From Intestinibacillus sp964580155 (GTDB lineage: Bacteria; Bacillota; Clostridia; Oscillospirales; Butyricicoccaceae): a stretch of 17,275 nucleotides of DNA. The DNA lies in assembly GCA_964580155.1 (NCBI GenBank), contig CAZOJP010000042.1, forward strand, positions 1-17,275. Reading direction: 5' to 3'. Made by a program: the position numbers and the translations under genes. Positions 7,325-14,163 of the stretch are shown here, piece after piece; positions within the stretch are counted from its first letter, which is position 1, and every line of letters starts with the position of its first letter. The notes under the pieces are model-generated. The model was not told the origin of the DNA, made no database searches, and was given only the letters and a program-made list of their open reading frames with translations.

Positions 7325-9595
7325 TTAGCTGCACTTGGAATAGCCGCACGAGCGGCAGATGACGCAGCCGCCCTCGTGCTCCATTTTCGCACCGCACTCC
7401 GGACAGTGCTTGGCGTGCAGGGTCGCGGCAGGCTCGTATTCGCCGCCGGTGGGCGCGACGGGTGCAGGCGGCAGCTTGGCCTTCTGGCTTTCGATGAGAT
7501 CCGCGGTCTTTTTGATGACGCGCGCAATCGCGTCCGGACACGAGGTGCATTTCAGCCCCGCATGGCGAACTGTCGATGGGCAGCGAATGCCGCGCAGCTG
7601 CTCGACAATTTCGTCCATGCTGATGCCCGAGCGCAGCGCGATGGAGGCAAGGCGCGCGGTCGCTTCGGATTGGGAGGCGCAGCCGCCCGCCTTACCGGTC
7701 GAGGTGAACACCTCGCAGATGCCGTTTTCGTCGTAGTTGACCGTGACATATAGGTTGCCGCAGCCGATTTTCATGCGCTCGGTGATGCCGTAGGTGACCT
7801 CCGGACGCGGACGCGGCTTGATCGTACACGCGCCGAGCGCTTCCGCATCCGCCGCGCAGGACGGGCAGGACGCGGCCTCCGCCTTGTGCACTTCCCCGAT
7901 GTTGAGCACCTGTCCGTCGCGGCTGCCGTCGCGGTAAATGGTCACGCCCTTGCAGCCCAGCTCGTAGGCGAGCATATACACCTGCTCGACATCCTCAACG
8001 CGCGCGTCATTTTTGAAGTTGACGGTCTTGGAAACCGCGTTGTCGGTATGTTTCTGGAACGCCGCCTGCATTTTGACATGATACAGCGGACTGACATCGT
8101 GCGAGCACACAAACACGCGGCGAATGTCCTCGGGAATCTCATCAAGGTGCGCGAGGGTGCCCGCCCTGGCAATCTTGCGCAGCAGCGCGTCGCTGTACAG
8201 GCCACGCTCCTCAAGCACGCGGCGCAAAACGGGATTGACTTCGAGCATTTCCGTGCCGTCCATGATGTTGCGCACATAGACATACGCAAACACCGGCTCA
8301 ACGCCTGACGAGCAGCCTGCGATGATGGACAGCGTGCCGGTCGGCGCGATGGTCGTGATCGTCGCGTTGCGCAGCGGCTCGCCGCCGGCAAAAACACTCT
8401 CCGCGAACAGCGGGAACGTGCCGCGCGCCTTGCCAAGCCGGACCGAGGCCTTGCGTCCGTGCTCGGTGATCAATTTCATCAGCTTTCCGGCGAGTGCAAC
8501 CGCCTCGTCGCTGTTATACGGCAGGCCGAGCAGCGCCAGCGCATCCGCCCAGCCCATGACACCCAGACCGATTTTACGCGTCTGCTTGGTGGTAAAGTCG
8601 ATTTTTTCAAGCGGATATTTGTTGACGTCGATGACGTTATCGAGGAAGTGCACCGCGCGCGCGACCGTGTGCGCGAGCTTGTCAAAGTCGAGCGCATAGG
8701 AGCCGTCCGTCCGGCGCAGCATGTTGACGAGGTTAATCGAGCCGAGATTGCACGACTCATACGGCAGCAGCGGCTGCTCGCCGCAGGGGTTGGTGCTTTC
8801 GATTTCGCCCTGCGCGGGCACGGCGTTATCGCGGTTTAAGCGGTCGAGGAAGATAATGCCCGGCTCGCCGTTGTGCCACGCGCTTTCCACAATCTTGCCG
8901 AACACCTCGCGCGCGTCCAGCTCGCGCACCGTGTCCTTGGTGCGCGGATCGATCAGCCGATACGCGCCGCCTTCCTGCACCGCGCGCATGAATTCCTCGG
9001 TGATGCCGACCGAAATATTGAAATTTGTGATGTCGGCATTGTCCTTCTTGCAGTCAATGAACTGGAGAATATCCGGATGGTCGATGCGCAGGATGCCCAT
9101 GTTCGCGCCGCGGCGCGTGCCGCCCTGCTTGACCGCTTCGGTCGCCATGTTAAACACGCGCATGAAGCTGACCGGCCCGCTTGCAACGCCGCCCGTCGTC
9201 TTGACCGCCGCACCCGCGGGGCGCAGGCGCGAGAACGAAAATCCCGTGCCTCCGCCCGATTTGTGGATGAGCGCGGCCTGCTTGACCGCCTCGAAGATTT
9301 CCTCCATGGAGTCCCCGACCGGCAGCACGAAGCACGCGGAAAGCTGCCCCAGCTCGCGTCCCGCGTTCATCAGCGTGGGCGAGTTCGGCAGAAAATCGAG
9401 TGCGGTCATCATATCGTAAAATTCGTCCGCGAGGGCCGCAACATCCGCTTTTTCATCATATCGCAGATCCGCGGCGGCAATCGCGTGCGCCACGCGCGCA
9501 AACATCTGCTCCACGGTCTCGATGTTGTTGCCGTCCTCGTCCTTTATCAGATAGCGGCGCTCGAGCACCGTCATTGCGTTTTGTCCGATTTGCAT
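7325..9595 (-). CDS. nrdJ: Adenosylcobalamin-dependent class II ribonucleotide reductase
   Basis: This 756-residue enzyme reduces ribonucleotides to deoxyribonucleotides using a radical generated from coenzyme B12, without oxygen. The catalytic barrel contains C88 (SACFVLP), the thiyl-radical cysteine in NPCGE (N269, C271, E273) and C282 (SCNLGSINL); C88 and C282 form the expected redox pair. GGGTGFSFSRLRP (114-126) and APTGTLSIIAG (417-427) are further hallmarks. No N-terminal ATP-cone is present. After a linker, the C-terminal part (about 600-756) carries a conserved NrdJ tail and a cysteine-rich end (C731, C734, C744, C747, C750, C755), probably zinc-binding and/or the disulfide relay to the active site. 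The ATG at 9595 follows GAGGGG by six bases. The gene is transcribed alone from a promoter overlapping a partial NrdR box. No B12 riboswitch is visible in the short leader. Confidence 0.97.
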   Translation of the reverse strand: MQIGQNAMTVLERRYLIKDEDGNNIETVEQMFARVAHAIAAADLRYDEKADVAALADEFYDMMTALDFLPNSPTLMNAGRELGQLSACFVLPVGDSMEEIFEAVKQAALIHKSGGGTGFSFSRLRPAGAAVKTTGGVASGPVSFMRVFNMATEAVKQGGTRRGANMGILRIDHPDILQFIDCKKDNADITNFNISVGITEEFMRAVQEGGAYRLIDPRTKDTVRELDAREVFGKIVESAWHNGEPGIIFLDRLNRDNAVPAQGEIESTNPCGEQPLLPYESCNLGSINLVNMLRRTDGSYALDFDKLAHTVARAVHFLDNVIDVNKYPLEKIDFTTKQTRKIGLGVMGWADALALLGLPYNSDEAVALAGKLMKLITEHGRKASVRLGKARGTFPLFAESVFAGGEPLRNATITTIAPTGTLSIIAGCSSGVEPVFAYVYVRNIMDGTEMLEVNPVLRRVLEERGLYSDALLRKIARAGTLAHLDEIPEDIRRVFVCSHDVSPLYHVKMQAAFQKHTDNAVSKTVNFKNDARVEDVEQVYMLAYELGCKGVTIYRDGSRDGQVLNIGEVHKAEAASCPSCAADAEALGACTIKPRPRPEVTYGITERMKIGCGNLYVTVNYDENGICEVFTSTGKAGGCASQSEATARLASIALRSGISMDEIVEQLRGIRCPSTVRHAGLKCTSCPDAIARVIKKTADLIESQKAKLPPAPVAPTGGEYEPAATLHAKHCPECGAKMEHEGGCVICRSCGYSKCS

Positions 9596-9632
9596 TGATA
9601 TCCCCTCTATCTTGGTACTTGTTTACTGTCTT

Positions 9633-9648
9633 GTGCTATATATTGTAC
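9633..9648 (-). promoter_or_regulatory. Candidate NrdR box upstream of nrdJ
   Basis: On the minus strand the central ten bases CAATATATAG match the core of the NrdR box (ACACWATATATWGTGT) perfectly. The outer flanks match poorly, giving 11 of 16 overall. It covers the -10 region of the nrdJ promoter, a logical place for repression. NrdR usually uses two boxes and only one is seen. Confidence 0.45.
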
Positions 9649-9670
9649 CACCGCCAAACAGGCAATGCAA
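9642..9670 (-). promoter_or_regulatory. Probable promoter of nrdJ
   Basis: On the minus strand, TTGCAT (9665-9670) is 17 bases from TACAAT (9642-9647). The spacing is ideal and the -10 is one base off consensus. The predicted leader is about 40 bases. Confidence 0.6.
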
Positions 9671-9692
9671 GGGGCGGCCGCCTGATCGATAG

Positions 9693-9725
9693 AAAAAACC
9701 ACCGAACGCGAGTTCGGTGGTTTTT
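9693..9725 (-). terminator. Intrinsic terminator of rpmE
   Basis: A perfect 14-bp stem (AAAAACCACCGAAC with its complement) encloses a 4-base loop, starts two bases after the rpmE stop, and is followed by a T run on the minus strand. Five T residues at the plus-strand end of the stem allow bidirectional function. Confidence 0.93.
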
Positions 9726-9726
9726 A

Positions 9727-9930
9727 TTACTTGCTGAGGTTGAATCTTTTCTTGAAGCGATCAACGCGTCCGCCGGTGTCAACCAGCTTCTGCTTACCGG
9801 TAAAGAACGGGTGACACTTAGAGCAAACGTCAACTACGATGTTCTCCTTCGTGGAGCCGGTCTCGATCACGTTACCGCATGCGCAGCGAATGGTCGTCTG
9901 CTTGTAGTTCGGATGGATACCTTCCTTCAT
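9727..9930 (-). CDS. rpmE: Large ribosomal subunit protein bL31, zinc-binding form
   Basis: This is a 67-residue ribosomal protein of the large subunit that helps bridge the subunits. The N-terminus MKEGIHPNY is typical. The four zinc ligands are present as C16 and C18 (CAC) and C36 and C39 (CSKC), followed by HPFFTGKQKLVDTGGRVDRF. This identifies the C+ (zinc-containing) paralogue rather than the zinc-free replacement made in zinc starvation. The ATG follows AGAGGTG with seven bases spacing. The gene has its own promoter and terminator, downstream of luxS and upstream of nrdJ on the same strand. Confidence 0.98.
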   Translation of the reverse strand: MKEGIHPNYKQTTIRCACGNVIETGSTKENIVVDVCSKCHPFFTGKQKLVDTGGRVDRFKKRFNLSK

Positions 9931-9973
9931 CCTGTTTCACCTCTTTCCGTTTCGTTCTAACAGTCGTATTGAT

Positions 9974-10002
9974 ATAATAGCATGACCCATGACAAAATGC
10001 AA
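9974..10002 (-). promoter_or_regulatory. Promoter of rpmE
   Basis: On the minus strand, TTGCAT (9997-10002) is separated by 17 bases from TATTAT (9974-9979). It lies in the 97-base gap between luxS and rpmE, which has no clear luxS terminator, so some read-through from luxS is possible. Confidence 0.65.
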
Positions 10003-10027
10003 GTATTTTTTTTAAATTTACCGTGCT

Positions 10028-10486
10028 TTAATCGGGATAGACCAGGCGCGCCGGTATCCACTCCGCGAGGACGGGCCGCATGCTGCGCGCGATGTTCTGC
10101 GCGCCGGCAAGGTCGTGCTCGCGGTAGTTGCCGCATTCAATCTGACTTGCGCCCGGAATCGCGCCCTCAAACGCCGCGATGAAATCGAGCGTTTCACGCA
10201 TCAGGCGGATCGCGTCCGCGTGCTCCATATCGCGCACCAGGAAATAAAAGCCCGTGCGGCAGCCCATCGGCCCGCAGTAGATGATCTTGTCCTTGCGGTC
10301 GCTGTTGCGCATATAGGTCGCAAACAGGTGCTCAAAGGTGTGCATCGCGGCGTTTTCCAGATAGATGCCGCCGTTTGGCAGCACCATGCGCACATCGTAG
10401 GTGGTGATGTCGCCGTCGACGCGGGATATGTACATCCCCGGTGTCAGGGTGTCGTGGTTGACTGTAAAGCTCGCAATCCGTTCCAT
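10028..10486 (-). CDS. luxS: S-ribosylhomocysteine lyase (AI-2 synthase) LuxS
   Basis: This 152-residue metalloenzyme cleaves S-ribosylhomocysteine to homocysteine and 4,5-dihydroxy-2,3-pentanedione, the precursor of autoinducer-2. The metal-binding motif HTFEH gives H49 and H53. GPMGCRTGFY gives the catalytic cysteine C76, and ECGNYREHDL gives the third metal ligand C118. The spacing of these residues matches Bacillus subtilis LuxS (H54, H58, C84, C126) with a constant offset, apart from three residues near the histidines. The ATG at 10486 follows AGAGG by seven bases. The gene is divergent from mtnN, whose product supplies its substrate. With no AI-2 receptor genes in view, the role may be methyl-cycle detoxification, signalling, or both. 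Confidence 0.98.
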   Translation of the reverse strand: MERIASFTVNHDTLTPGMYISRVDGDITTYDVRMVLPNGGIYLENAAMHTFEHLFATYMRNSDRKDKIIYCGPMGCRTGFYFLVRDMEHADAIRLMRETLDFIAAFEGAIPGASQIECGNYREHDLAGAQNIARSMRPVLAEWIPARLVYPD

Positions 10487-10521
10487 GCTTTTGCCTCTCG
10501 TTTCTCTTACTTTTTTACTCT

Positions 10522-10549
10522 ATTATAACGGTTTTCTTGACGGATGCAA
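10522..10549 (-). promoter_or_regulatory. Promoter of luxS
   Basis: On the minus strand, TTGCAT (10544-10549) is 16 bases from a perfect TATAAT (10522-10527). Its -35 lies one base away from the -35 of the divergent mtnN promoter. Confidence 0.7.
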
Positions 10550-10566
10550 GAGGTATGTGCTATACT
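10537..10566 (+). promoter_or_regulatory. Promoter of mtnN
   Basis: TTGACG (10537-10542) and TATACT (10561-10566) are 18 bases apart, each one base from consensus. The predicted leader is about 30 bases and ends in the AGGAGG of mtnN. Confidence 0.75.
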
Positions 10567-10604
10567 TCGAGCAAACAGAATGAAATTTTCAGGAGGAAAT
10601 CACC

Positions 10605-11285
10605 ATGGTATGGGGTGTTTTAGGCGCGCTTGACGAAGAGGTCGCGCTCATTCGCGAAAAAATGCAGGTCGATCGCTCGGTGGACATGTGCGGCACGACC
10701 TTCCACGTCGGCGCGTATGAGGGCAAGCCGCTCGTGCTTGCGTGCTGCGGCATCGGCAAGGTCAACGCTGCAGTCTGCGCGACAACGCTCATCCAGCGCT
10801 TCGGCGCGGAGTGCGTGATCAATGTCGGCATCGCGGGCGCTATGGCACCCGGACTGCGCGTGCTTGATGTGGTCGTCGCGCGCGAGGTCGGCTTCCACGA
10901 TCAGGACGCGGTCATGCTGGGCTACTATCCGAAGCAGCAGTTCTTCCGCACGGACGACGCGCTCTTCGAGCTGTGCGCGCGCGCGTGCGCGCAGCTCCCC
11001 GCGCTTGAGAGCACGGTCACCACAGGACGCATCCTGTCGGGCGATGTGTTCGTATCCGACCGCGCGACCAAGAAGCGCATCAACGCCGCCTACGCGCCCG
11101 CTTGCGTGGAAATGGAGGGTGCGGCAATCGGCCACACGAGCTACATGCACGGCAAGCCGTTCCTCGTCATCCGCACGATGAGCGACACCGCGGACGACGA
11201 AGCGCAGACCACCTACGACGACTTCATGCACCGTGCCGCACTGCAGAGTGCGCACATCATCCTCAAAATGCTCGAGCTTGCATAA
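10605..11285 (+). CDS. mtnN: 5'-Methylthioadenosine/S-adenosylhomocysteine nucleosidase (Pfs)
   Basis: This 226-residue enzyme removes adenine from methylthioadenosine and S-adenosylhomocysteine, relieving product inhibition of methyltransferases and giving LuxS its substrate. The N-terminus VWGVLGALDEEV holds the catalytic E12. VINVGIAGAM (71-80) is the nucleoside phosphorylase-fold glycine motif. VEMEGAA (168-174) contains the nucleoside-binding glutamate E171, and RTMSDTAD (190-197) contains the general-acid aspartate D194. The length is normal for the family. The ATG at 10605 has AGGAGG eight bases upstream. It is transcribed away from luxS, so consecutive pathway steps are encoded back to back. 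Confidence 0.97.
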   Translation: MVWGVLGALDEEVALIREKMQVDRSVDMCGTTFHVGAYEGKPLVLACCGIGKVNAAVCATTLIQRFGAECVINVGIAGAMAPGLRVLDVVVAREVGFHDQDAVMLGYYPKQQFFRTDDALFELCARACAQLPALESTVTTGRILSGDVFVSDRATKKRINAAYAPACVEMEGAAIGHTSYMHGKPFLVIRTMSDTADDEAQTTYDDFMHRAALQSAHIILKMLELA

Positions 11286-11294
11286 AAAAAGCGC

Positions 11295-11347
11295 AGCCGC
11301 GCCCTTCCCTCTTGACAAGCGGAAGCGGCGCGGCTATACTATTTTTT
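11295..11347 (+). terminator. Hairpin after mtnN, overlapping the bioY promoter
   Basis: AGCCGCGCC (11295-11303) pairs with GGCGCGGCT (11327-11335), extended inward by CTTCC/GGAAG with a one-base bulge. A T run occurs only at 11342-11347, six bases past the stem, so termination may be imperfect. An A run just before the stem could pair with that T run. Confidence 0.6.
11312..11340 (+). promoter_or_regulatory. Promoter of bioY
   Basis: A perfect TTGACA (11312-11317) is followed after exactly 17 bases by TATACT (11335-11340), the strongest sigma-A-type match in the window. The -35 is in the loop, and the spacer is the right arm, of the mtnN hairpin. Confidence 0.85.
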
Positions 11348-11349
11348 AT

Positions 11350-11381
11350 TGGTAAACCATTATATTATCTTTAGTTTACGT
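11350..11381 (+). promoter_or_regulatory. BirA (biotin repressor) operator of bioY
   Basis: TGGTAAACC (11350-11358) and AGTTTACGT (11373-11381) form an inverted repeat with a 14-base spacer. The known BirA operator is TTGTWAACC-N14-16-GGTTWACAA; the left half matches 8 of 9 and the right half 6 of 9. It starts right at the expected transcription start of bioY, a fitting position for biotin-dependent repression. Confidence 0.7.
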
Positions 11382-11393
11382 CGGAGGTTTTTT

Positions 11394-11933
11394 ATGAAAA
11401 CACGCACCATGACGCTGGCGGCGCTCTTCGCCGCACTGACCGCAGTCTTTTCGCAAATCGCCCTTCCGCTGCCCGGACTTGTGCCGATCAATCTCGCGTC
11501 GCTCGCGGTCTTTCTCGCCGGTGCGCTGCTCGGCGCGCAGTGGGGCGCGGTCAGCGTCATCGTGTTCGTGCTGCTCGGCCTGACAGGGGTGCCGGTGTTT
11601 TCCGGCTTTCGCGCAGGGCCGGGTGTGCTGCTCGGGCCGACCGGCGGCTACCTCATCGGCTTTATCGCAGCCGCGCTGCTCGTCGGACTGCTGCTGCGGC
11701 GCGCTCCGGTCAAACGGATGCTGCCGGTGTCCATGCTCATCGGCCTTGCGGCGTGCTACGCTCTCGGCACCGCGTGGTATATGTATGCGACGCAGACCGC
11801 GTTGCTTCCCGCGCTGTTCGCGTGCGTGTTTCCCTTTTTACCGGGTGACGCGCTTAAAATCCTCGCGGCAACCCTGGTCACAAATCGTATCGGCATTCTG
11901 CGCTATGCCCCTGCCGCCGCACGCGGTGCGTAA
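11394..11933 (+). CDS. bioY: Biotin transporter BioY (ECF substrate-binding component)
   Basis: This 179-residue integral membrane protein binds biotin as the S component of an energy-coupling-factor transporter. About six hydrophobic segments are seen, and the BioY signature is clear: PLPGLVPINLASLAVFLAGA near 25-44, then GVPVFSGFRAG and GPTGGYLIGF (81-90). The ATG at 11394 has GGAGG six bases upstream; an open-frame ATG 15 codons earlier falls inside the operator and was rejected. No EcfA ATPases or EcfT are adjacent, so a shared energising module elsewhere is likely (or solitary function, as proposed for some BioY proteins). The BirA operator indicates expression when biotin is scarce and suggests the host carries a BirA with a DNA-binding domain. 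Confidence 0.95.
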   Translation: MKTRTMTLAALFAALTAVFSQIALPLPGLVPINLASLAVFLAGALLGAQWGAVSVIVFVLLGLTGVPVFSGFRAGPGVLLGPTGGYLIGFIAAALLVGLLLRRAPVKRMLPVSMLIGLAACYALGTAWYMYATQTALLPALFACVFPFLPGDALKILAATLVTNRIGILRYAPAAARGA

Positions 11934-11935
11934 TC

Positions 11936-11968
11936 AGAAGCTCGCTGCACGATGCGGCGAGCTTCTTT
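11936..11968. terminator. Terminator between convergent bioY and the MATE gene
   Basis: AGAAGCTCGC (11936-11945) pairs with GCGAGCTTCT (11957-11966), extended inward by TGCA/TGCG to a 3-base loop. It begins two bases after the bioY stop and ends four bases before the MATE stop. T runs are short (three) on either side, so it is probably shared and of moderate strength. Confidence 0.75.
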
Positions 11969-11971
11969 GCG

Positions 11972-13345
11972 TTATAGGTTGATGGGCGGTGCGTCAAGCT
12001 GCTTGAGCTCGCGATGATAGATGCGCGCAAGCAGCCAGAAGGACAGCGCGCACGATACGATCTCCGCGACGGGGAACGCAAACCACACCACCGTCAGCCC
12101 GCCGATCCGCGCCAGCACATAGGCCACCGGCAGGATGACGAAGAGCTGACGCGCAACCGATACAATCAGGCTGGACACGCCGTGCCCGACCGCCTGAAAA
12201 ACGGTCGAGTTGACAATGCCGAATGCCGCGCCGACAAACGACAGGCTGATCGTCCGCAGCGCAGGCACGCCGACCGCAAACATCTCCTCGGTTGCATTGA
12301 ACATGCGCAGCAGCTCTGCAGGCACTGCCCAGAACAGCGCTGTGCCTGCCAGCATGATGCAAAATGCCGCGATGAAGGTGATGCGATACGCGTCCTGCAG
12401 GCGGTGACGGTTGTGCGCACCGAAGTTATAGCCCATGACCGGCATTGCACCCTGTGTCAGGCCGAATACCGGCATGAACACAAAGCTCTGCAGCTTATAA
12501 TACACGCCTAGCACGGAAACCGCCATTGTGGATATCGGATTCAGGATGATATTCATGCCTGTGACCATGACAGAGGCAATGGCCTGCATGACGATCGACG
12601 GGAAGCCGACCTGATAGATTTCGCGCACGGTATCCCCGCACATGCGAAAATGGCGCAGCGTCACGGTGAACGCATGCTTTTTACGCAGCAGTACGATCAA
12701 ACCGATAACCATACTGACCGACTGCCCGATAACCGTGGCGATCGCAGCGCCTGCGATACCCAGTCGGGGTGCGCCAAGCAGGCCGAAAATCAAAATCGGA
12801 TCCAGAATGATATTCGTGATTGCGCCCGCCAGATTTTGCAGCATGGGCATGACCATGTTGCCGGTTGCCTGCACGCTTTTTTCCGCGCTGATGGAGACCA
12901 TGCTGAACACCGATAGTCCGATTGCGATGTGGGTATAGGTCACACCGCCGGCAAACACGACAGGATCGTTTGTAAATGCGTGAAAATACGGTTTTGTGGC
13001 GAAAATCGCAAACACCAAAAATGCCAGACCGCTGATGCCTGCAAGCACGATGCCGTGGGACGCGGCGCGCCCCGCCGCCTCGTGGTTTCCCTCGCCCAAT
13101 CGGCGCGAAATCAGCGAGTTAAGACCCACGCCTGTACCGACCGCGACCGCGATTTGCAGGATTTGCAGCGGATACGCGAGCGATACCGCCAGCAGCGCCT
13201 CCTGGCCAATCTGCGCGACAAAAATACTGTCTACGATGTTATAAAGCGCCTGTATCAGCATGGACAGGATGGCAGGCATCGCCATCGACGCAATCAGCCG
13301 CCCCATCGGCATGGTTCCCATTTTATTTTCCTGAAGCTGCTCCAA
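11972..13345 (-). CDS. MATE family multidrug/cation antiporter
   Basis: This is a membrane protein of about 457 residues from the MATE efflux family (NorM/DinF/MepA-like), with about 12 hydrophobic segments. The N-terminus reads ENKMGTMPMGRLIASMAMPAILSML then QALYNIVDSIFVAQIG, a pattern typical of clostridial MATE proteins. Later, GLTQGAMPVMGYNFGA is a second family hallmark. The start is best placed at a TTG at 13345, preceded by GGGGAGG with nine bases spacing; the alternative ATG at 13408 gives 21 extra residues unlike the family, and an ATG nine codons into the protein is possible. Substrate cannot be inferred; Na+- or H+-driven drug or metabolite export is the family role. It lies 63 bp downstream of the HAD phosphatase on the same strand, probably as an operon. 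Confidence 0.9.
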   Translation of the reverse strand: MEQLQENKMGTMPMGRLIASMAMPAILSMLIQALYNIVDSIFVAQIGQEALLAVSLAYPLQILQIAVAVGTGVGLNSLISRRLGEGNHEAAGRAASHGIVLAGISGLAFLVFAIFATKPYFHAFTNDPVVFAGGVTYTHIAIGLSVFSMVSISAEKSVQATGNMVMPMLQNLAGAITNIILDPILIFGLLGAPRLGIAGAAIATVIGQSVSMVIGLIVLLRKKHAFTVTLRHFRMCGDTVREIYQVGFPSIVMQAIASVMVTGMNIILNPISTMAVSVLGVYYKLQSFVFMPVFGLTQGAMPVMGYNFGAHNRHRLQDAYRITFIAAFCIMLAGTALFWAVPAELLRMFNATEEMFAVGVPALRTISLSFVGAAFGIVNSTVFQAVGHGVSSLIVSVARQLFVILPVAYVLARIGGLTVVWFAFPVAEIVSCALSFWLLARIYHRELKQLDAPPINL

Positions 13346-13408
13346 AATTAAATTCCTCCCCGTTTTCTGCATCTCGCAGGCGCGCGATGCTTGACCCCCT
13401 TCATTCAA

Positions 13409-14065
13409 TCATCCGAAGATCGCCGTATGTATTTCGTCAAAGCCGCGCTCCACAATGAGATCGCTGACCTGCCGCAGCAGCGGCTCGTCCGCGGCATAGG
13501 CCTTTTCCAGGATGCCGCAAACCGCAAAGCCCGCGTTCTTCGCGGTCTGCGCCGCGTAGGGCGCGTCCTCAAACACCATGCACTCGCTCGCCCGGCAGCC
13601 GATGCGCGCGGCGGTCTTCAGATAAATATCCGGCTCGCGCTTGTTACTGCCGATGTCCTGAACGGTCACCACATGGTCAAAATAATGCAGCATCTCGCGG
13701 TCGCGCAGCGCCTTTTCCGCGTGGCTGCGGTCGGTCAGCGTGGCGATGGCGCAGGGTATGCCCCGCGCACGCAGCGCGTCGAGGAACGCGTGCACGCCCT
13801 TCTTCGGCTTGGCCAGCGTTTCATACCGCTCGTCGATGAGCACGTTCATGCGCTCCACCATCTCCGCCGCCGTCATCGGGATTTCCGGATAGCGCGTGAC
13901 AAAATACTGCGCCACATCAAACTGTGTGCCGCCTTCGACCGCTTCATAGTCCGCGCGCGTGATGTGCACGCCATACGGCTCAACGAATCTCTGCGAGAGC
14001 CGGTCCCACACCGCCATCGAATCGAGCAGCGTACCGTCCATATCAAAAATTGCACCTTTAATCAT
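13409..14065 (-). CDS. HAD-superfamily phosphatase, beta-phosphoglucomutase/GS-like
   Basis: This is a 218-residue cytoplasmic hydrolase of HAD subfamily IA. Motif I is FDMDGTLLDS (nucleophile D8 and acid/base D10), followed by a helical cap (about 16-90). Motif II lies in IATLTDRS (about 107-114), motif III lysine is K142 (SNKREPD), and motif IV is FEDAPYA (E166-D167). All catalytic residues are present. Members dephosphorylate small phosphates or act as phosphomutases, and the exact substrate is unknown here. The ATG at 14065 follows AAGGAG by seven bases. No convincing promoter is seen between it and the guaB terminator, so it may rely on read-through or a weak promoter. It probably shares a transcript with the MATE gene. 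Confidence 0.92.
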   Translation of the reverse strand: MIKGAIFDMDGTLLDSMAVWDRLSQRFVEPYGVHITRADYEAVEGGTQFDVAQYFVTRYPEIPMTAAEMVERMNVLIDERYETLAKPKKGVHAFLDALRARGIPCAIATLTDRSHAEKALRDREMLHYFDHVVTVQDIGSNKREPDIYLKTAARIGCRASECMVFEDAPYAAQTAKNAGFAVCGILEKAYAADEPLLRQVSDLIVERGFDEIHTAIFG

Positions 14066-14112
14066 GTTATAACTCCTTTTGACGGGGTTTTGGTGAACAT
14101 TGCTTCGGTCAT

Positions 14113-14148
14113 AAAAGCGTCCCGCAGCAACTGATCGCCGCGGGACGC
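14113..14148 (-). terminator. Intrinsic terminator of guaB
   Basis: On the minus strand a perfect 9-bp GC-rich stem (GCGTCCCGC with its complement GCGGGACGC) encloses a 14-base loop and is followed by TTTT. It begins 16 bases after the guaB stop. Confidence 0.85.
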
Positions 14149-14163
14149 AAAGTCAAGTAAGGT

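Noticed and set aside
9596..9641. Cobalamin riboswitch upstream of B12-dependent nrdJ
   Set aside because: The leader is about 40 bases, far too short for a cobalamin riboswitch, and contains no B12-box sequence.
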